64,000 nucleotides of DNA from positions 257,409 to 321,408 of the forward strand of contig JAHBUY010000003.1 in assembly GCA_019637795.1 (NCBI GenBank). The letters run 5' to 3'. The position numbers and the translations under genes are program-made. Below the pieces are notes generated by a model. That model was not told where the DNA came from and did not search any database. It was given only the letters and a program-made list of their open reading frames with translations. How positions within the stretch are numbered: position 1 is the first letter of the stretch; each line of letters opens with the position of its first letter. Below are positions 55,011 to 63,756 of the stretch, piece after piece. Source of the DNA: a bacterium (GTDB lineage: Bacteria; Desulfobacterota; Binatia; HRBIN30; CADEER01).

Positions 55011-57359
55011 ATGGCGGTGACACGCACCCGGCGACGCCGGTTTCTCGCGGTGCGCCGCCTCCTGCTCGGCGCGATCGCGGTCGCCGGGTTCGTCGCGGTG
55101 GCGGTGGGGGTGTTCGTCTACCGGCAGTTCATGGAGACCCTGCCGCCGATCCAGGCGGCGGTCGACTACCAGCCGCCGACGACCACCCAGATCTTCGCCG
55201 CCGACGGGTCGCTGATCGGCGAGTTCTACTCGCAGAAGCGCTACCTCGTCCCGCTCGACCGCATCCCGCTCTACGTCCGTCAGGCCTTCATCTCGGCCGA
55301 GGACGATTCCTTCTACGAGCACCGCGGCGTCGACGCCAACGGCATCCTGCGCGCCTTCGTCAACAACCTCGTCGCCGGCGGCAAGGTGCAGGGCGGCAGC
55401 ACCATCACCCAGCAGGTGGTGAAGACGGTGTTGCTGACGCCGCAGAAGAGCTACGAGCGCAAGCTGAAGGAGATGATCCTCTCGACCCGCCTCGAGCGCG
55501 AGGTGTCGAAGGACGACATCCTCGCCCTCTACCTGAACCACATCTACCTCGGCAGCGGCGCCTACGGCGTCGCCGCCGCCGCCGACGAGTACTTCGGCAA
55601 GGACATCGGCGACGTCACGCTGGCCGAGGCGGCGCTGCTCGCCGGCCTGCCGCAGGCGCCCAGCCGCTACTCCCCGTACCGCCACTGGCCGGACGCCAAG
55701 GCGCGCCAGCGCTACGTGCTCAACCGCATGTACGAGGAGGGCTACATCGATCGCGAGACGCGCGACGCGGCGATCATCGAGCCGATCGCGCTGTCGAGTC
55801 GCAAGGGCAGCTTCCAGGCCGCGCCGTACTTCGTCGAGCACATCCGCCGCCTGCTCGAGGAGCAATACGGGCGGACGGTGCTCTACGAGCTCGGGCTGCG
55901 GGTGAAGACGACGCTCGACCTGCGCATGCAGAACGAGGCGGAGGGCGCGCTGCGGCGCGGCATCGAGCGGCTGACCGCCGAGCACGACAGCTATCACGGC
56001 GCCTACCGCGCGATGTCGCACGAGGAGCGCAACACCTACCTGCGCCTGCAGACGGCGGCGTTCCGCGGCATGGAACGCCCGGAGGCGGGCTTCAGCTACG
56101 AGGCGCTGGTCTCCAGCGTGCGCGGCAGCAGCGCCCGGGTGCAGGTCGGACCGTTCGCCGGGGATCTCGTGCTGCCGACCTCGCCCACCGGCAAGCAGGC
56201 GAAGCTGGGGTTGATGGACCTCGTGCGCGCCCGGCCGATCGAGGAGGACGACGGCGGCGACGGCAAGCTGCGCTTCGAGTACGATGCGAGCCCGCTGCTC
56301 GAGGGCGCGTTGATCGCCATGGAGCCGGGCACCGGGTACGTGCGCGCCCTGGTGGGCGGCTACGATTTCGATCGCAGCCACTTCAACCGCGCCATCCAGG
56401 CGCGTCGGCAGCCGGGCTCGGCGTTCAAGCCGCTGGTCTACGCGGCGGCGCTCGATCGCAACTTCACCCCGGCGTCGGTGATCGTCGACGAGCCGATCTC
56501 CTACAAGGACAACGGCCGGATCTGGTCACCGCAGAACTTCGACCGGAAGTACTACGGGCCGACGTCGCTGCGCGAGGCGCTGACCAAGTCGCGCAACGTC
56601 GTCACCGTGCGCCTCGCCGAACGCATCGGGCTCAACTACCTCACCGGCTATCTGCCGCGTTTCGGCCTGCCGGGACCGATTCCGCGCAACTTGTCGATCT
56701 CCCTCGGCACGCTCGAGGTGACCCCGCTGCAGTTGGCGGTCGCCTACAGCACCTTCGCCAACCAGGGGCAGCGGCCCGTCCCGATCATGATCAGCGAGAT
56801 CACCGACGCCGAGGGCCAGGTGTTGGCGCGCAACGAGCCGGACCTGACGCAGGTGCTGCCGCCGACCACCGCCTACCAGATGACCAGCATGCTGCAGGAC
56901 GTGGTGCGCCGCGGCACCGGCACCGCGGCCCAGGGGCTGAGCCAACCGACGGCCGGCAAGACCGGCACCACCAACGATCTCGAGGACGCGTGGTTCGTCG
57001 GCTACACGCCGCAGTTGCTCGCCGTGGTCTGGATCGGCTTCGACAACAAGCGGCCGCTCGGCCCCAAGTCCACCGGCGGCCACGTCTCGGCGCCGATCTG
57101 GAAGGACTTCATGGCGGCCGCCCTGAAGGACGTCCCAGAGGGCCAGTTCCCGGTGCCGAACGGGCTGAAGTGCGTGAACATCGATCCGCAGACCGGCACC
57201 CGTGCCGGTGCCGGCGGCGCGCCGTACCTGGAGTGCTTCCGCGAGGGCAGCGAGCCGCAGCCGGGTGCCGTGCCGGCGGTGCCGCCGGTGCAGATGGCGA
57301 ACGACGGCGGAGCCACCCGCCAACCGTCGACGCTCGAGTTCATGCGGAAGGACTACTGA
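55011..57359 (+). CDS. mrcA: Class A penicillin-binding protein 1A
   Basis: 782 residues. After a basic cytoplasmic start (TRTRRRRFLAVRRLL) and one membrane anchor comes a GT51 glycosyltransferase domain (AEDDSFYEHRGVDANGI, GGSTITQQVVKTV). The transpeptidase has the S-x-x-K motif in PGSAFKPLVYAAALD (Ser near residue 470), S-x-N in LTKSRNVV and K-T-G in TAGKTGTTND. It polymerises and crosslinks peptidoglycan on the outer face of the inner membrane. The C-terminus has a Pro-rich tail ending FMRKDY. Confidence 0.95.
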   Translation: MAVTRTRRRRFLAVRRLLLGAIAVAGFVAVAVGVFVYRQFMETLPPIQAAVDYQPPTTTQIFAADGSLIGEFYSQKRYLVPLDRIPLYVRQAFISAEDDSFYEHRGVDANGILRAFVNNLVAGGKVQGGSTITQQVVKTVLLTPQKSYERKLKEMILSTRLEREVSKDDILALYLNHIYLGSGAYGVAAAADEYFGKDIGDVTLAEAALLAGLPQAPSRYSPYRHWPDAKARQRYVLNRMYEEGYIDRETRDAAIIEPIALSSRKGSFQAAPYFVEHIRRLLEEQYGRTVLYELGLRVKTTLDLRMQNEAEGALRRGIERLTAEHDSYHGAYRAMSHEERNTYLRLQTAAFRGMERPEAGFSYEALVSSVRGSSARVQVGPFAGDLVLPTSPTGKQAKLGLMDLVRARPIEEDDGGDGKLRFEYDASPLLEGALIAMEPGTGYVRALVGGYDFDRSHFNRAIQARRQPGSAFKPLVYAAALDRNFTPASVIVDEPISYKDNGRIWSPQNFDRKYYGPTSLREALTKSRNVVTVRLAERIGLNYLTGYLPRFGLPGPIPRNLSISLGTLEVTPLQLAVAYSTFANQGQRPVPIMISEITDAEGQVLARNEPDLTQVLPPTTAYQMTSMLQDVVRRGTGTAAQGLSQPTAGKTGTTNDLEDAWFVGYTPQLLAVVWIGFDNKRPLGPKSTGGHVSAPIWKDFMAAALKDVPEGQFPVPNGLKCVNIDPQTGTRAGAGGAPYLECFREGSEPQPGAVPAVPPVQMANDGGATRQPSTLEFMRKDY

Positions 57360-57391
57360 GCGCCCGGACCGCGCCGGCGCGCGGTCCACGC

Positions 57392-58414
57392 CTACAGCGC
57401 GCGCCAGTGGTCGCCGTGCTGGCGCTTGACGGCGGCCAGGAGCGGGCCGGCGTGGCTGGGCGGAAGGGGCGGCGGCGGCGGCAGGGCGCGGCCGCAGAAG
57501 ACGTCGAGCACCGCCTCCACCGAGTCGCGGGTGCCGCGCAGGTCGTAGCCGCCCTCGAGCACGGCGACCAGGCGGCCGCCGCAGACCCGATCGGCGACCT
57601 GGCGCAACGCGCCGGCCATGCCGGCGAAGCCGTGCTCGGTGACCGCCATGCCGCCGAGGGGATCGCGGCGGTGCGCATCGAAGCCGGCGGAGACGAGGAT
57701 GAGCTGCGGCTCGTATTCGAGCGCCAGCGGCACCACCACCGCGTGGAAGGTTTCGAGGTACTCGGCATCGCCGAAGCCGCCGGGAAACGGCAGGTTGACG
57801 GTGAAGCCCCTGCCCTCGCCGCTGCCCACCTCGTCGATGCCGCCGGTGCCGGGATAGAAGGGCCAGCGGTGGGTCGAGACGAACAGCACCTCGGGCTGGC
57901 GGGCGAAGGCCTGTTGGGTCCCGTTGCCGTGGTGCACGTCCCAGTCGATCACCATCACCCGGTCCAGGTGATGGCGGGCGCGCAGATGGGCGGCGCCGAT
58001 GGCGACGTTGTTGAACAGACAGAAGCCCATGGCGCGCTCGCGCTCGGCGTGATGGCCGGGCGGCCGCACCAGGGCGAAGCCGTTGCGCAGGCGGCCCGCC
58101 ATGACCTCGTCGAGCAGCGCCAGGAGGCCGCCGGCGGCGAGGCAGGCGGTCGCGAACGACTGCGCCGACACCGGCGTGTCGGCGTCGAAGGCGTCGTGGG
58201 CGTGGCGGGCGGTGCGCGCCACGCGCTCGAAGTGGCCCTCGCCGTGCACCAGCACGATGTCGTCGCCGGTCGCCGGCCGCGGCGGCACGTGGACCACGTC
58301 GGGACGCTCGCCGATCGCCGGCAGCAGGGCGGCGATGCGCTCCGCCCGCTCGGGATGCCCGTGACCGGTGTCGTGCGCCATGTAGCGCGCATCGAGGACG
58401 ACGCCGGTCTGCAT
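57392..58414 (-). CDS. Histone-deacetylase-family amidohydrolase
   Basis: 340 residues from ATG 58414 (MQTGVVLDARYM). HDTGHGHPERAERIAALL opens the class; RPPGHHAERERAMGFCLFNN carries the catalytic HH pair and VMVIDWDVHHGNGTQQAF the zinc ligands, with SAGFDAHRRDPLGGM the third Asp. GGYDLRGT gives the C-terminal Tyr of active enzymes. Bacterial members deacetylate polyamines or acetoin-type substrates. Convergent with the penicillin-binding protein gene. Confidence 0.9.
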   Translation of the reverse strand: MQTGVVLDARYMAHDTGHGHPERAERIAALLPAIGERPDVVHVPPRPATGDDIVLVHGEGHFERVARTARHAHDAFDADTPVSAQSFATACLAAGGLLALLDEVMAGRLRNGFALVRPPGHHAERERAMGFCLFNNVAIGAAHLRARHHLDRVMVIDWDVHHGNGTQQAFARQPEVLFVSTHRWPFYPGTGGIDEVGSGEGRGFTVNLPFPGGFGDAEYLETFHAVVVPLALEYEPQLILVSAGFDAHRRDPLGGMAVTEHGFAGMAGALRQVADRVCGGRLVAVLEGGYDLRGTRDSVEAVLDVFCGRALPPPPPLPPSHAGPLLAAVKRQHGDHWRAL

Positions 58415-58453
58415 GTCCCGTGAAAACCACAGACGGACGCGGATGGAAACACG

Positions 58454-58593
58454 GGAACACGGATGGACACCGACCCCGCCCCCCGCCCGCCGATGGACAC
58501 CGAAGCCCAGGCCACCCAGGGGCCGCCGGCGTGGATGGGGATCTCCGTGTTCATCGGCGGGTGGGGGGCGGGGTCGGTGTCCATCCGTGTTCC
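58454..58593. repeat. Intergenic palindrome with 47-bp arms
   Basis: 58454-58500 and 58547-58593 are complementary at 45 of 47 positions and begin GGAACACGGATGGACACC. The spacer is 46 bp. The core sequence recurs in the 41.1 kb element. It lies between the HDAC-like and tat genes and does not code. It may be a dispersed mobile or REP-like element. Confidence 0.8.
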
Positions 58594-58643
58594 GACGGCG
58601 CCGGCGCCGCGCTCGCATGATCCCCGTTGACGATCTCCGTTGA

Positions 58644-58672
58644 TTGACTCCACCCGCCGGCGGCTCTAGTCT
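58644..58672 (+). promoter_or_regulatory. Candidate promoter of the tat operon
   Basis: TTGACT (58644-58649), 17-bp spacer, TAGTCT (58667-58672), 11 nt before the TatA/B ATG. The -10 match is weak. Confidence 0.3.
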
Positions 58673-58683
58673 CCGAGAGCGTC

Positions 58684-59019
58684 ATGTTTGGCATCGGTAT
58701 GCCGGAGCTGCTCGTCATCCTCGTGGTGGCGTTGGTCGTGCTCGGTCCCAAGCGGCTGCCCGAGGTCGCCAAGGCCCTGGGCAAGGGCCTGGCGGAGTTC
58801 CGCAAGGCGACCGCCGACCTGACCGAGGAATTGCGCGGCGCGCAGACCATGATCGAGCGCGAGGCGCGCGAAACCGATCGCGCCACCCGGCCGCCCGCGG
58901 CCAGTCGACCGATGCCGGCCGGCGTCGAGCAGCGCGTCGAGCCGGCGCCCGCGGCCGCGCCGGCGAGCGAGGCCGTCGAGCCGGTGGTCGCGCCGGTCGG
59001 TGACCCTCCGCGCGACTGA
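58684..59019 (+). CDS. tatA: Twin-arginine translocase subunit TatA/TatB
   Basis: 111 residues. One N-terminal helix ([20 protein letters not shown]) is followed by the amphipathic helix [20 protein letters not shown] and a Pro/Ala-rich tail. The layout is that of TatA/B, which form the pore and receptor for folded, RR-signal proteins. A TatB role is favoured by LGPKRLP and by the lone copy beside tatC. tatC follows 27 bp downstream. Confidence 0.9.
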   Translation: MFGIGMPELLVILVVALVVLGPKRLPEVAKALGKGLAEFRKATADLTEELRGAQTMIEREARETDRATRPPAASRPMPAGVEQRVEPAPAAAPASEAVEPVVAPVGDPPRD

Positions 59020-59046
59020 ACGCCGGCCCCCCACGCAGCGGCACCG

Positions 59047-59808
59047 ATGTCCGACGTCCAGATGCCGCTCACGGCGCATCTCGAGGAGTTGCGCTGGCGG
59101 CTCATCAAGGCGCTGCTGGCGATCACCGTCGCCTTCATCGCCGTCTACAACTTCTCGGACCTGCTCTTCGAAGTCCTGACGCGGCCGTTGATCGGCTTGC
59201 ACGACGGCTCGGTGCAGTTGATCGGCACCGGCGTCACCGAGGCGTTCTTCACCAAGCTCAAGGTCTCGGCGATCGCCGCGCTCTTCGTCGCCAGTCCGGT
59301 GATCTTCTACCAACTCTGGATGTTCGTCGCGCCGGGTCTGTACGATGCCGAGAAGAAGTACGCCCGGCCGTTCGTGTTCTTCGCCACCGTCTTCTTCGCG
59401 CTCGGCGCCGCCTTCTGCTACGTGGTCGTCTTCCCGGTCGGCTACCGCTTTTTTCTCGCCGAGTACGCGACGATCGGGGTGTCGCCGTCGATCCGCATCA
59501 GCGAGTACCTGTCGTTCACGGCGCGCATGCTGCTCGCCTTCGGCGTCACGTTCGAGCTGCCGGTCGTGACGTTCTTCCTCGCCCGCCTCGGGATGGTGAC
59601 GCACCGGAGCATGCTGCGCTACTTCCGCTATGCCGTGCTGGTGATCGTCATCGTCGCGGCGGTGCTCACGCCGGGCCCCGACGTCGCGTCGCAGATGCTG
59701 ATGGCCGGACCCCTGCTGGTGCTGTACGTGCTCAGCATCGGCGTCGCGTACGTCTTCGCGCGCGCTCCGGCTCCCGCCGCCGAGGCCGCCGATGACAGCG
59801 CGGAGTGA
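59047..59808 (+). CDS. tatC: Sec-independent translocase TatC
   Basis: 253 residues with six membrane helices. MPLTAHLEELRWRLIKALLA is the TatC start, containing the conserved Glu (HLEELR) needed for signal-peptide binding, and SPVIFYQLWMFVAPGLYDAE and FGVTFELPVVTFFLARLGMV are further signatures. It recognises RR signals such as the one at 42.5-43.0 kb. The stop overlaps the next gene by 17 bp. Confidence 0.95.
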   Translation: MSDVQMPLTAHLEELRWRLIKALLAITVAFIAVYNFSDLLFEVLTRPLIGLHDGSVQLIGTGVTEAFFTKLKVSAIAALFVASPVIFYQLWMFVAPGLYDAEKKYARPFVFFATVFFALGAAFCYVVVFPVGYRFFLAEYATIGVSPSIRISEYLSFTARMLLAFGVTFELPVVTFFLARLGMVTHRSMLRYFRYAVLVIVIVAAVLTPGPDVASQMLMAGPLLVLYVLSIGVAYVFARAPAPAAEAADDSAE

Positions 59809-61387
59809 AACCGTCCCGCGCTGGACCCTGCTCGCCATCGTCATCGCCCTCGGCGCCAACACCCTGGCGTCGGCGATGACCCGCATCACCATCGACCTGA
59901 TGCGCAGCCGGACGCCGTTCGCCGAGGCGGTGCGGCTGCAGGACCTGCGGATCCTGCCCTACTATCAGGCGATCGCGTACGCCGTCGCGACGACGGCCGT
60001 GCTCGCCTACCTGTGGCCGATCTTCGCGTTCTTCCGCTGCGACGCGGCGCAGACGGCCCCGCCGGTGGTGCAGCGGCGGGCGCTCAACGCCCCGGCGGTG
60101 GTCGCCGGCATCGGCCTGCTGCCGTGGCTGCTGAACATCGTCGTCTATCCGACCGCCACCCTCCTCACGTTCGGCGCCTGGAAGCCGGAGCTGGCCTCGC
60201 AGCAGATGCTGTCGCCGGTGGTGAACGGCTTCCTGGCGGCGACCACGACCTACCTGCTGCTCGACTGGCTGTTCCGCGCCATGGTGCTGCCACGCGTGTT
60301 CCCCGCCGGGCGCCTGGTGGAGGTCCCGGGCTCCTGGGCGCTCGGCGTCCGCGCCCGGCTGCTGATCTTCCTCATCGCCGTCGCCTTCGTCCCCCTGTTC
60401 ACCATGCTCGGGCTGATCCGCGCCGCGGCGACGCGGATCGGCGCCGGCGGCGACATCGCGACCGTCGTGCCGGCGCTGACCCACGCCGGGGAGGTGACGT
60501 TTCTCGTCTTCGTCGCCCTCGGCATGGCGTTCACCGTCATCCTGGCGCGCACCTTCACCCTGCCGCTGACCGAGATCGCGCAGGCGCTGCGCCGTCTGCG
60601 CCGCGGCGACCTGACGACGCGCCTGCAGTCGACCGCGAGCGACGAGCTCGGCGTCCTGCAGGACGGCGTCAACGCGATGGCGGAGGGTCTGCAGGAACGG
60701 GAGCGCATCCTGCAGACCTTCGGCCGCGTCGTCGAACCGGCGGTGCGCGATCGGCTGCTCGCCGGCGACCTGCGGCGCGGCGGCGAGGAGCGCTTCGTCA
60801 CCGTGCTGTTCGCCGACCTGCGCGGGTTCACGGCCCTCGGCGAACGGCTGCCGCCGGGCGAGGTGGTGGCGATCCTGAACGAGTACTTCTCCGCCGTCGC
60901 GAGCTGGGTGCGGGTCGAGGGCGGCCACGTCGACAAGTTCATCGGCGACGGCATCCTCGCCGTCTTCGGCCTGTTCGGCGACGGCGACCTACCGGCGCGG
61001 CGCGAATCGGCGGCGGCGGCGCTGCGCTGCGCCCTCGGCCTGCCCGCCCGCCTGGCGGCGCTGAACGCGGCGCGCGCGGCGAGCGGCGCGCCGCCGCTCG
61101 CCCTCAGCATCGGCCTGGCCAGCGGCGTCGTCATCGCCGGCACCATCGGCGCCGAGGACCGCTACGAGTACACCGTGATCGGCGACGCGGTGAACGTCGC
61201 CGCGCGCCTGCAGGAGGCAGCCAAGCAGCGCGCCCACCCGCTCCTCGCCACCACGGTGACCCGCCAGCTCGCCGCGGACGGCGGCTTCGCCAGCGCGCTG
61301 CAGGAGCTGGAACCGGTCGCGGTGCGGGGGCGGAGCGAGCCGGTGGACGTGGTGGGGATTCAGAACAGGGGCGCGGCGGAGGGCTGA
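59792..61387 (+). CDS. Membrane adenylate/guanylate cyclase with HAMP domain
   Basis: 531 residues. An N-terminal membrane region of about six helices is followed by a HAMP segment (ILARTFTLPLTEIAQALRRL, then STASDELGVLQDGVNAMAEG) and a class III cyclase domain (FADLRGFTALGERLPPGEVV, HVDKFIGDGILAVFG, RYEYTVIGDAVNVAARLQEA). The metal-binding Asp pair is in FADLRG and GDGILA. It makes cAMP or cGMP in response to a membrane signal. Starts inside tatC, so translation is coupled. Confidence 0.9.
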   Translation: MTARSETVPRWTLLAIVIALGANTLASAMTRITIDLMRSRTPFAEAVRLQDLRILPYYQAIAYAVATTAVLAYLWPIFAFFRCDAAQTAPPVVQRRALNAPAVVAGIGLLPWLLNIVVYPTATLLTFGAWKPELASQQMLSPVVNGFLAATTTYLLLDWLFRAMVLPRVFPAGRLVEVPGSWALGVRARLLIFLIAVAFVPLFTMLGLIRAAATRIGAGGDIATVVPALTHAGEVTFLVFVALGMAFTVILARTFTLPLTEIAQALRRLRRGDLTTRLQSTASDELGVLQDGVNAMAEGLQERERILQTFGRVVEPAVRDRLLAGDLRRGGEERFVTVLFADLRGFTALGERLPPGEVVAILNEYFSAVASWVRVEGGHVDKFIGDGILAVFGLFGDGDLPARRESAAAALRCALGLPARLAALNAARAASGAPPLALSIGLASGVVIAGTIGAEDRYEYTVIGDAVNVAARLQEAAKQRAHPLLATTVTRQLAADGGFASALQELEPVAVRGRSEPVDVVGIQNRGAAEG

Positions 61388-61414
61388 CGACCGCGCGCGT
61401 TCGCGCGGCGGCCC

Positions 61415-61708
61415 TCACTCGCCGGAGGAATCCTCCATCAGCGCCAGCAGCCAGTCGTCGCCGGCGCCGGGCGGCGGGGGGATCACCTCGCAGCCGATGC
61501 GGCCCTGCAGGTCGGCGACGATGCCGCGGGCGTCGGCGAGGAAGTCGCGACTGATGAGGGCGACGATGACCGCGGCGCGGCGATCGAGGGTACGGACGAT
61601 GCCGACGCCTTCGTAGGATTCGAAGATGAACTTCACCAGCGCGATGTCGATCGGCGCGACGCGCAGGAAGATCGGCTCGAGACCGCCGACGTCCGCCATC
61701 GCGTTCAT
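61415..61708 (-). CDS. DUF4911-family protein
   Basis: 97 residues from ATG 61708; ATG 61699 is possible. EPIFLRVAPIDIALVKFIFE and SYEGVGIVRTLDRRAAVIV match the DUF4911 pattern seen mostly in Deltaproteobacteria. No membrane segment or motif of known chemistry. It is the last gene of a four-gene unit joined by 4-bp overlaps. Confidence 0.7.
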   Translation of the reverse strand: MNAMADVGGLEPIFLRVAPIDIALVKFIFESYEGVGIVRTLDRRAAVIVALISRDFLADARGIVADLQGRIGCEVIPPPPGAGDDWLLALMEDSSGE

Positions 61709-62376
61709 GCCGGCGTCGGCGCCGGGGTCGCGGCGTCGGGGACGGGCGCCATCTTCCAGCGATCGAGGAGGAGAAAGGTGAGCAGCTTCTGGTACTCGAT
61801 CACCACCCGGCGCGTGCTCGGACGGTCGCGCCACCACCCGGCGGGTTGGAAGTCGTCGTCGCGCGCCCCGCGAACGATGATCTCCAGCCGTCCGGCGGCG
61901 AGATGCCGATAGATCCGCGCCGCCCGGGTCGAATGGTACTTCGAGGTGACGATGAGGATCGAGCGGTAGCCGTGGGCGATGGCGTCGCCGAGCACGACCT
62001 CGGCTTCGCTGTAGGTGCTGCCCGCCGGTCGATCGAGCACGGTGATGGCGTCGGCCGGCACGCCGAGCTGCTCGGCGACCGAGCGGTTGAGCTCGAACAG
62101 CCGCGGCACCGTCACCCCGAGTGACCGCAGCCGCGCGAAGCCGGCATTCTCCGGTTCGCGGCAGAGGATGATGCGCGGCGCCCAGCCCTCGCGGTAGAGC
62201 GTCGCCGCCTCGATGATGCGATCGGGGTACGAGCCGGTGAGGACGACGATGGCGTCGGTCCGCCGCAGCGGGTCGTCCTCGACCAGGAAGCGGCCGGCGG
62301 CGGCGAGCAGCGGCAGCGCCGCGACCGCCAGCGCGAGCAGCGCCAGGCCGACGACCGCGAGCGCCCGCCAGCGCAT
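61705..62376 (-). CDS. YdcF/DUF218-family membrane-anchored protein
   Basis: 223 residues. One N-terminal helix (ALAVVGLALLALAVAALPLL) then a periplasmic YdcF domain: TDAIVVLTGSYPDRIIEAAT, LYREGWAPRIILCREP and SILIVTSKYHSTRAARIYRH. YdcF-type proteins bind nucleotides or act in cell-envelope steps; precise function is unsettled. ATG 62376 overlaps the SDR stop (ATGA). Confidence 0.85.
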   Translation of the reverse strand: MRWRALAVVGLALLALAVAALPLLAAAGRFLVEDDPLRRTDAIVVLTGSYPDRIIEAATLYREGWAPRIILCREPENAGFARLRSLGVTVPRLFELNRSVAEQLGVPADAITVLDRPAGSTYSEAEVVLGDAIAHGYRSILIVTSKYHSTRAARIYRHLAAGRLEIIVRGARDDDFQPAGWWRDRPSTRRVVIEYQKLLTFLLLDRWKMAPVPDAATPAPTPA

Positions 62377-63086
62377 CACCCCGCGCACCGGGCCAGCGCC
62401 CGCTCGAGCGCGGCCAGGATGACCCCGGCGGAGTCGGCAGGAGTGGTGACGCCGCGGTTCCACGGGATGCCGAGCGCGGTCCAGGCGCGCGCCGCGGCCG
62501 GCAGGTGGATCGGGTCGGAGCGGCTGCCGAAGTCCGTCCCCTGGGTGGGACCGATCTCGACGTGCAGCACGCGCACGCCGCGCTCCGCGTATTCGCGGTC
62601 GAGCGCGATGCTGGCGGCGTGCAGCGCCGCCTTCGACGCCGCGTAGAGCGTCAGATACGGCCACCCGGCGGCGCTGGCCGAGCCGACGTTGAGGACGACG
62701 CCGCGCCCGGCGTCGAGCATCGCCGGCAGCGCGGCGCGGGTCACCAGCAGCGCGCCGATCAGATTGGTGTCGAGGGTCGCCTGCCAGACCGCGGGGTCCG
62801 ACTCGAGGAACGGTTCGACCTGACCGATCCCGGCATTGTTGATCACGGCATCGACGCGGCCGGCGGCGGCGATCAGCCGCTGCGCGGCGGCGGCACTGGC
62901 GACGTCGGCCACCACCGGGATGAGCGCCGAACCGAGCTCCTCGGCGAGCGCCGCGAGACGATCGGCGGAGCGCGCTGCCGCGACCACGCGCGCGCCACGG
63001 GCGACGAGCGCAGTCGCCAGCGCCCGGCCGATGCCGCTCGAGGCGCCGGTGACTACGACGACCGCGCCCGCCAGTGGATGGCTCAT
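62376..63086 (-). CDS. Short-chain dehydrogenase/reductase
   Basis: 236 residues. VVVTGASSGIGRALATALVA is the Rossmann TGxxxGIG motif, DAVINNAGIGQVEPFLES carries the NNAG motif, and LYAASKAALHAASIAL contains the catalytic Tyr and Lys; Ser is in NVGSASAAG. It reduces or oxidises a ketone or alcohol with NAD(P). Chained by ATGA overlaps to both neighbours. Confidence 0.92.
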   Translation of the reverse strand: MSHPLAGAVVVVTGASSGIGRALATALVARGARVVAAARSADRLAALAEELGSALIPVVADVASAAAAQRLIAAAGRVDAVINNAGIGQVEPFLESDPAVWQATLDTNLIGALLVTRAALPAMLDAGRGVVLNVGSASAAGWPYLTLYAASKAALHAASIALDREYAERGVRVLHVEIGPTQGTDFGSRSDPIHLPAAARAWTALGIPWNRGVTTPADSAGVILAALERALARCAG

Positions 63087-63712
63087 ACGGACGCCGCCTG
63101 CAGCGCGGCGAGCACGGCGGTGGACGAGGTCACCGTCGACAGCAGCGGCAGGATGTTGGTCACCGAGAAATCGTGCCAGGCATCGGGAAAGCCAGCGCAG
63201 CAGTCCTCGATGACGAACATCTCGAAGCCGCGGTTCACCGAGGCGCGCACCAACCCCTCGACCGCGAGGTTGGTCGACACGCCGCAGACCAGCAGGGCGT
63301 CGCGGCCGAGCATGCGCATCACCGGGTAGAGCTGCGTGCCGTAGGAGCCGTCGATGCCGATGGAGCGGGTGAAGACGAAATCGCGCTCGTCGGGCGTGAC
63401 CGCGGCGTGCGTCTGCGCCCCCCAGGTGCCCTCGATGAGGGTCGGCGTCGCGCCGGTGCGGCGATGCAGCAGGGTGCGCGGGCGCGGGAAGTCCGGCTTG
63501 CGCGCGTAGTTGACGTAGCCGACGGGGACCGCGGCGGCGCGCGCTGCCGCGGCCAGCGCCTGCGCCTTGCCGAGCACGCCGCGCTTCTGCACCTGGGCGG
63601 CGAGGATGCCGCGGAAGCCGGGGGCGCCGACGTTCGATTCGTGGACGATGTCGTTCTGCAGCTCGACCAGCAGCAGCGCGGCGCGACGCACGGGCAGTTC
63701 GAGCTCGCTCAT
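63083..63712 (-). CDS. Isochorismatase-family protein with altered active site
   Basis: 209 residues of the cysteine-hydrolase fold. The expected Asp-Lys-Cys triad is changed: E17 replaces Asp in LLLVELQNDIVHE, the Lys position reads FTRSIG, and GVSTNLAVEG has A150 where the nucleophilic Cys (as in ATNVCVE) belongs. Such a protein is probably catalytically silent or has new chemistry. First gene of the SDR-YdcF-DUF4911 operon. Confidence 0.82.
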   Translation of the reverse strand: MSELELPVRRAALLLVELQNDIVHESNVGAPGFRGILAAQVQKRGVLGKAQALAAAARAAAVPVGYVNYARKPDFPRPRTLLHRRTGATPTLIEGTWGAQTHAAVTPDERDFVFTRSIGIDGSYGTQLYPVMRMLGRDALLVCGVSTNLAVEGLVRASVNRGFEMFVIEDCCAGFPDAWHDFSVTNILPLLSTVTSSTAVLAALQAASV

Positions 63713-63756
63713 GATGCTTCCCGGCCTCGGCTAGCAAATGGTACTGCTGCGGCGCA

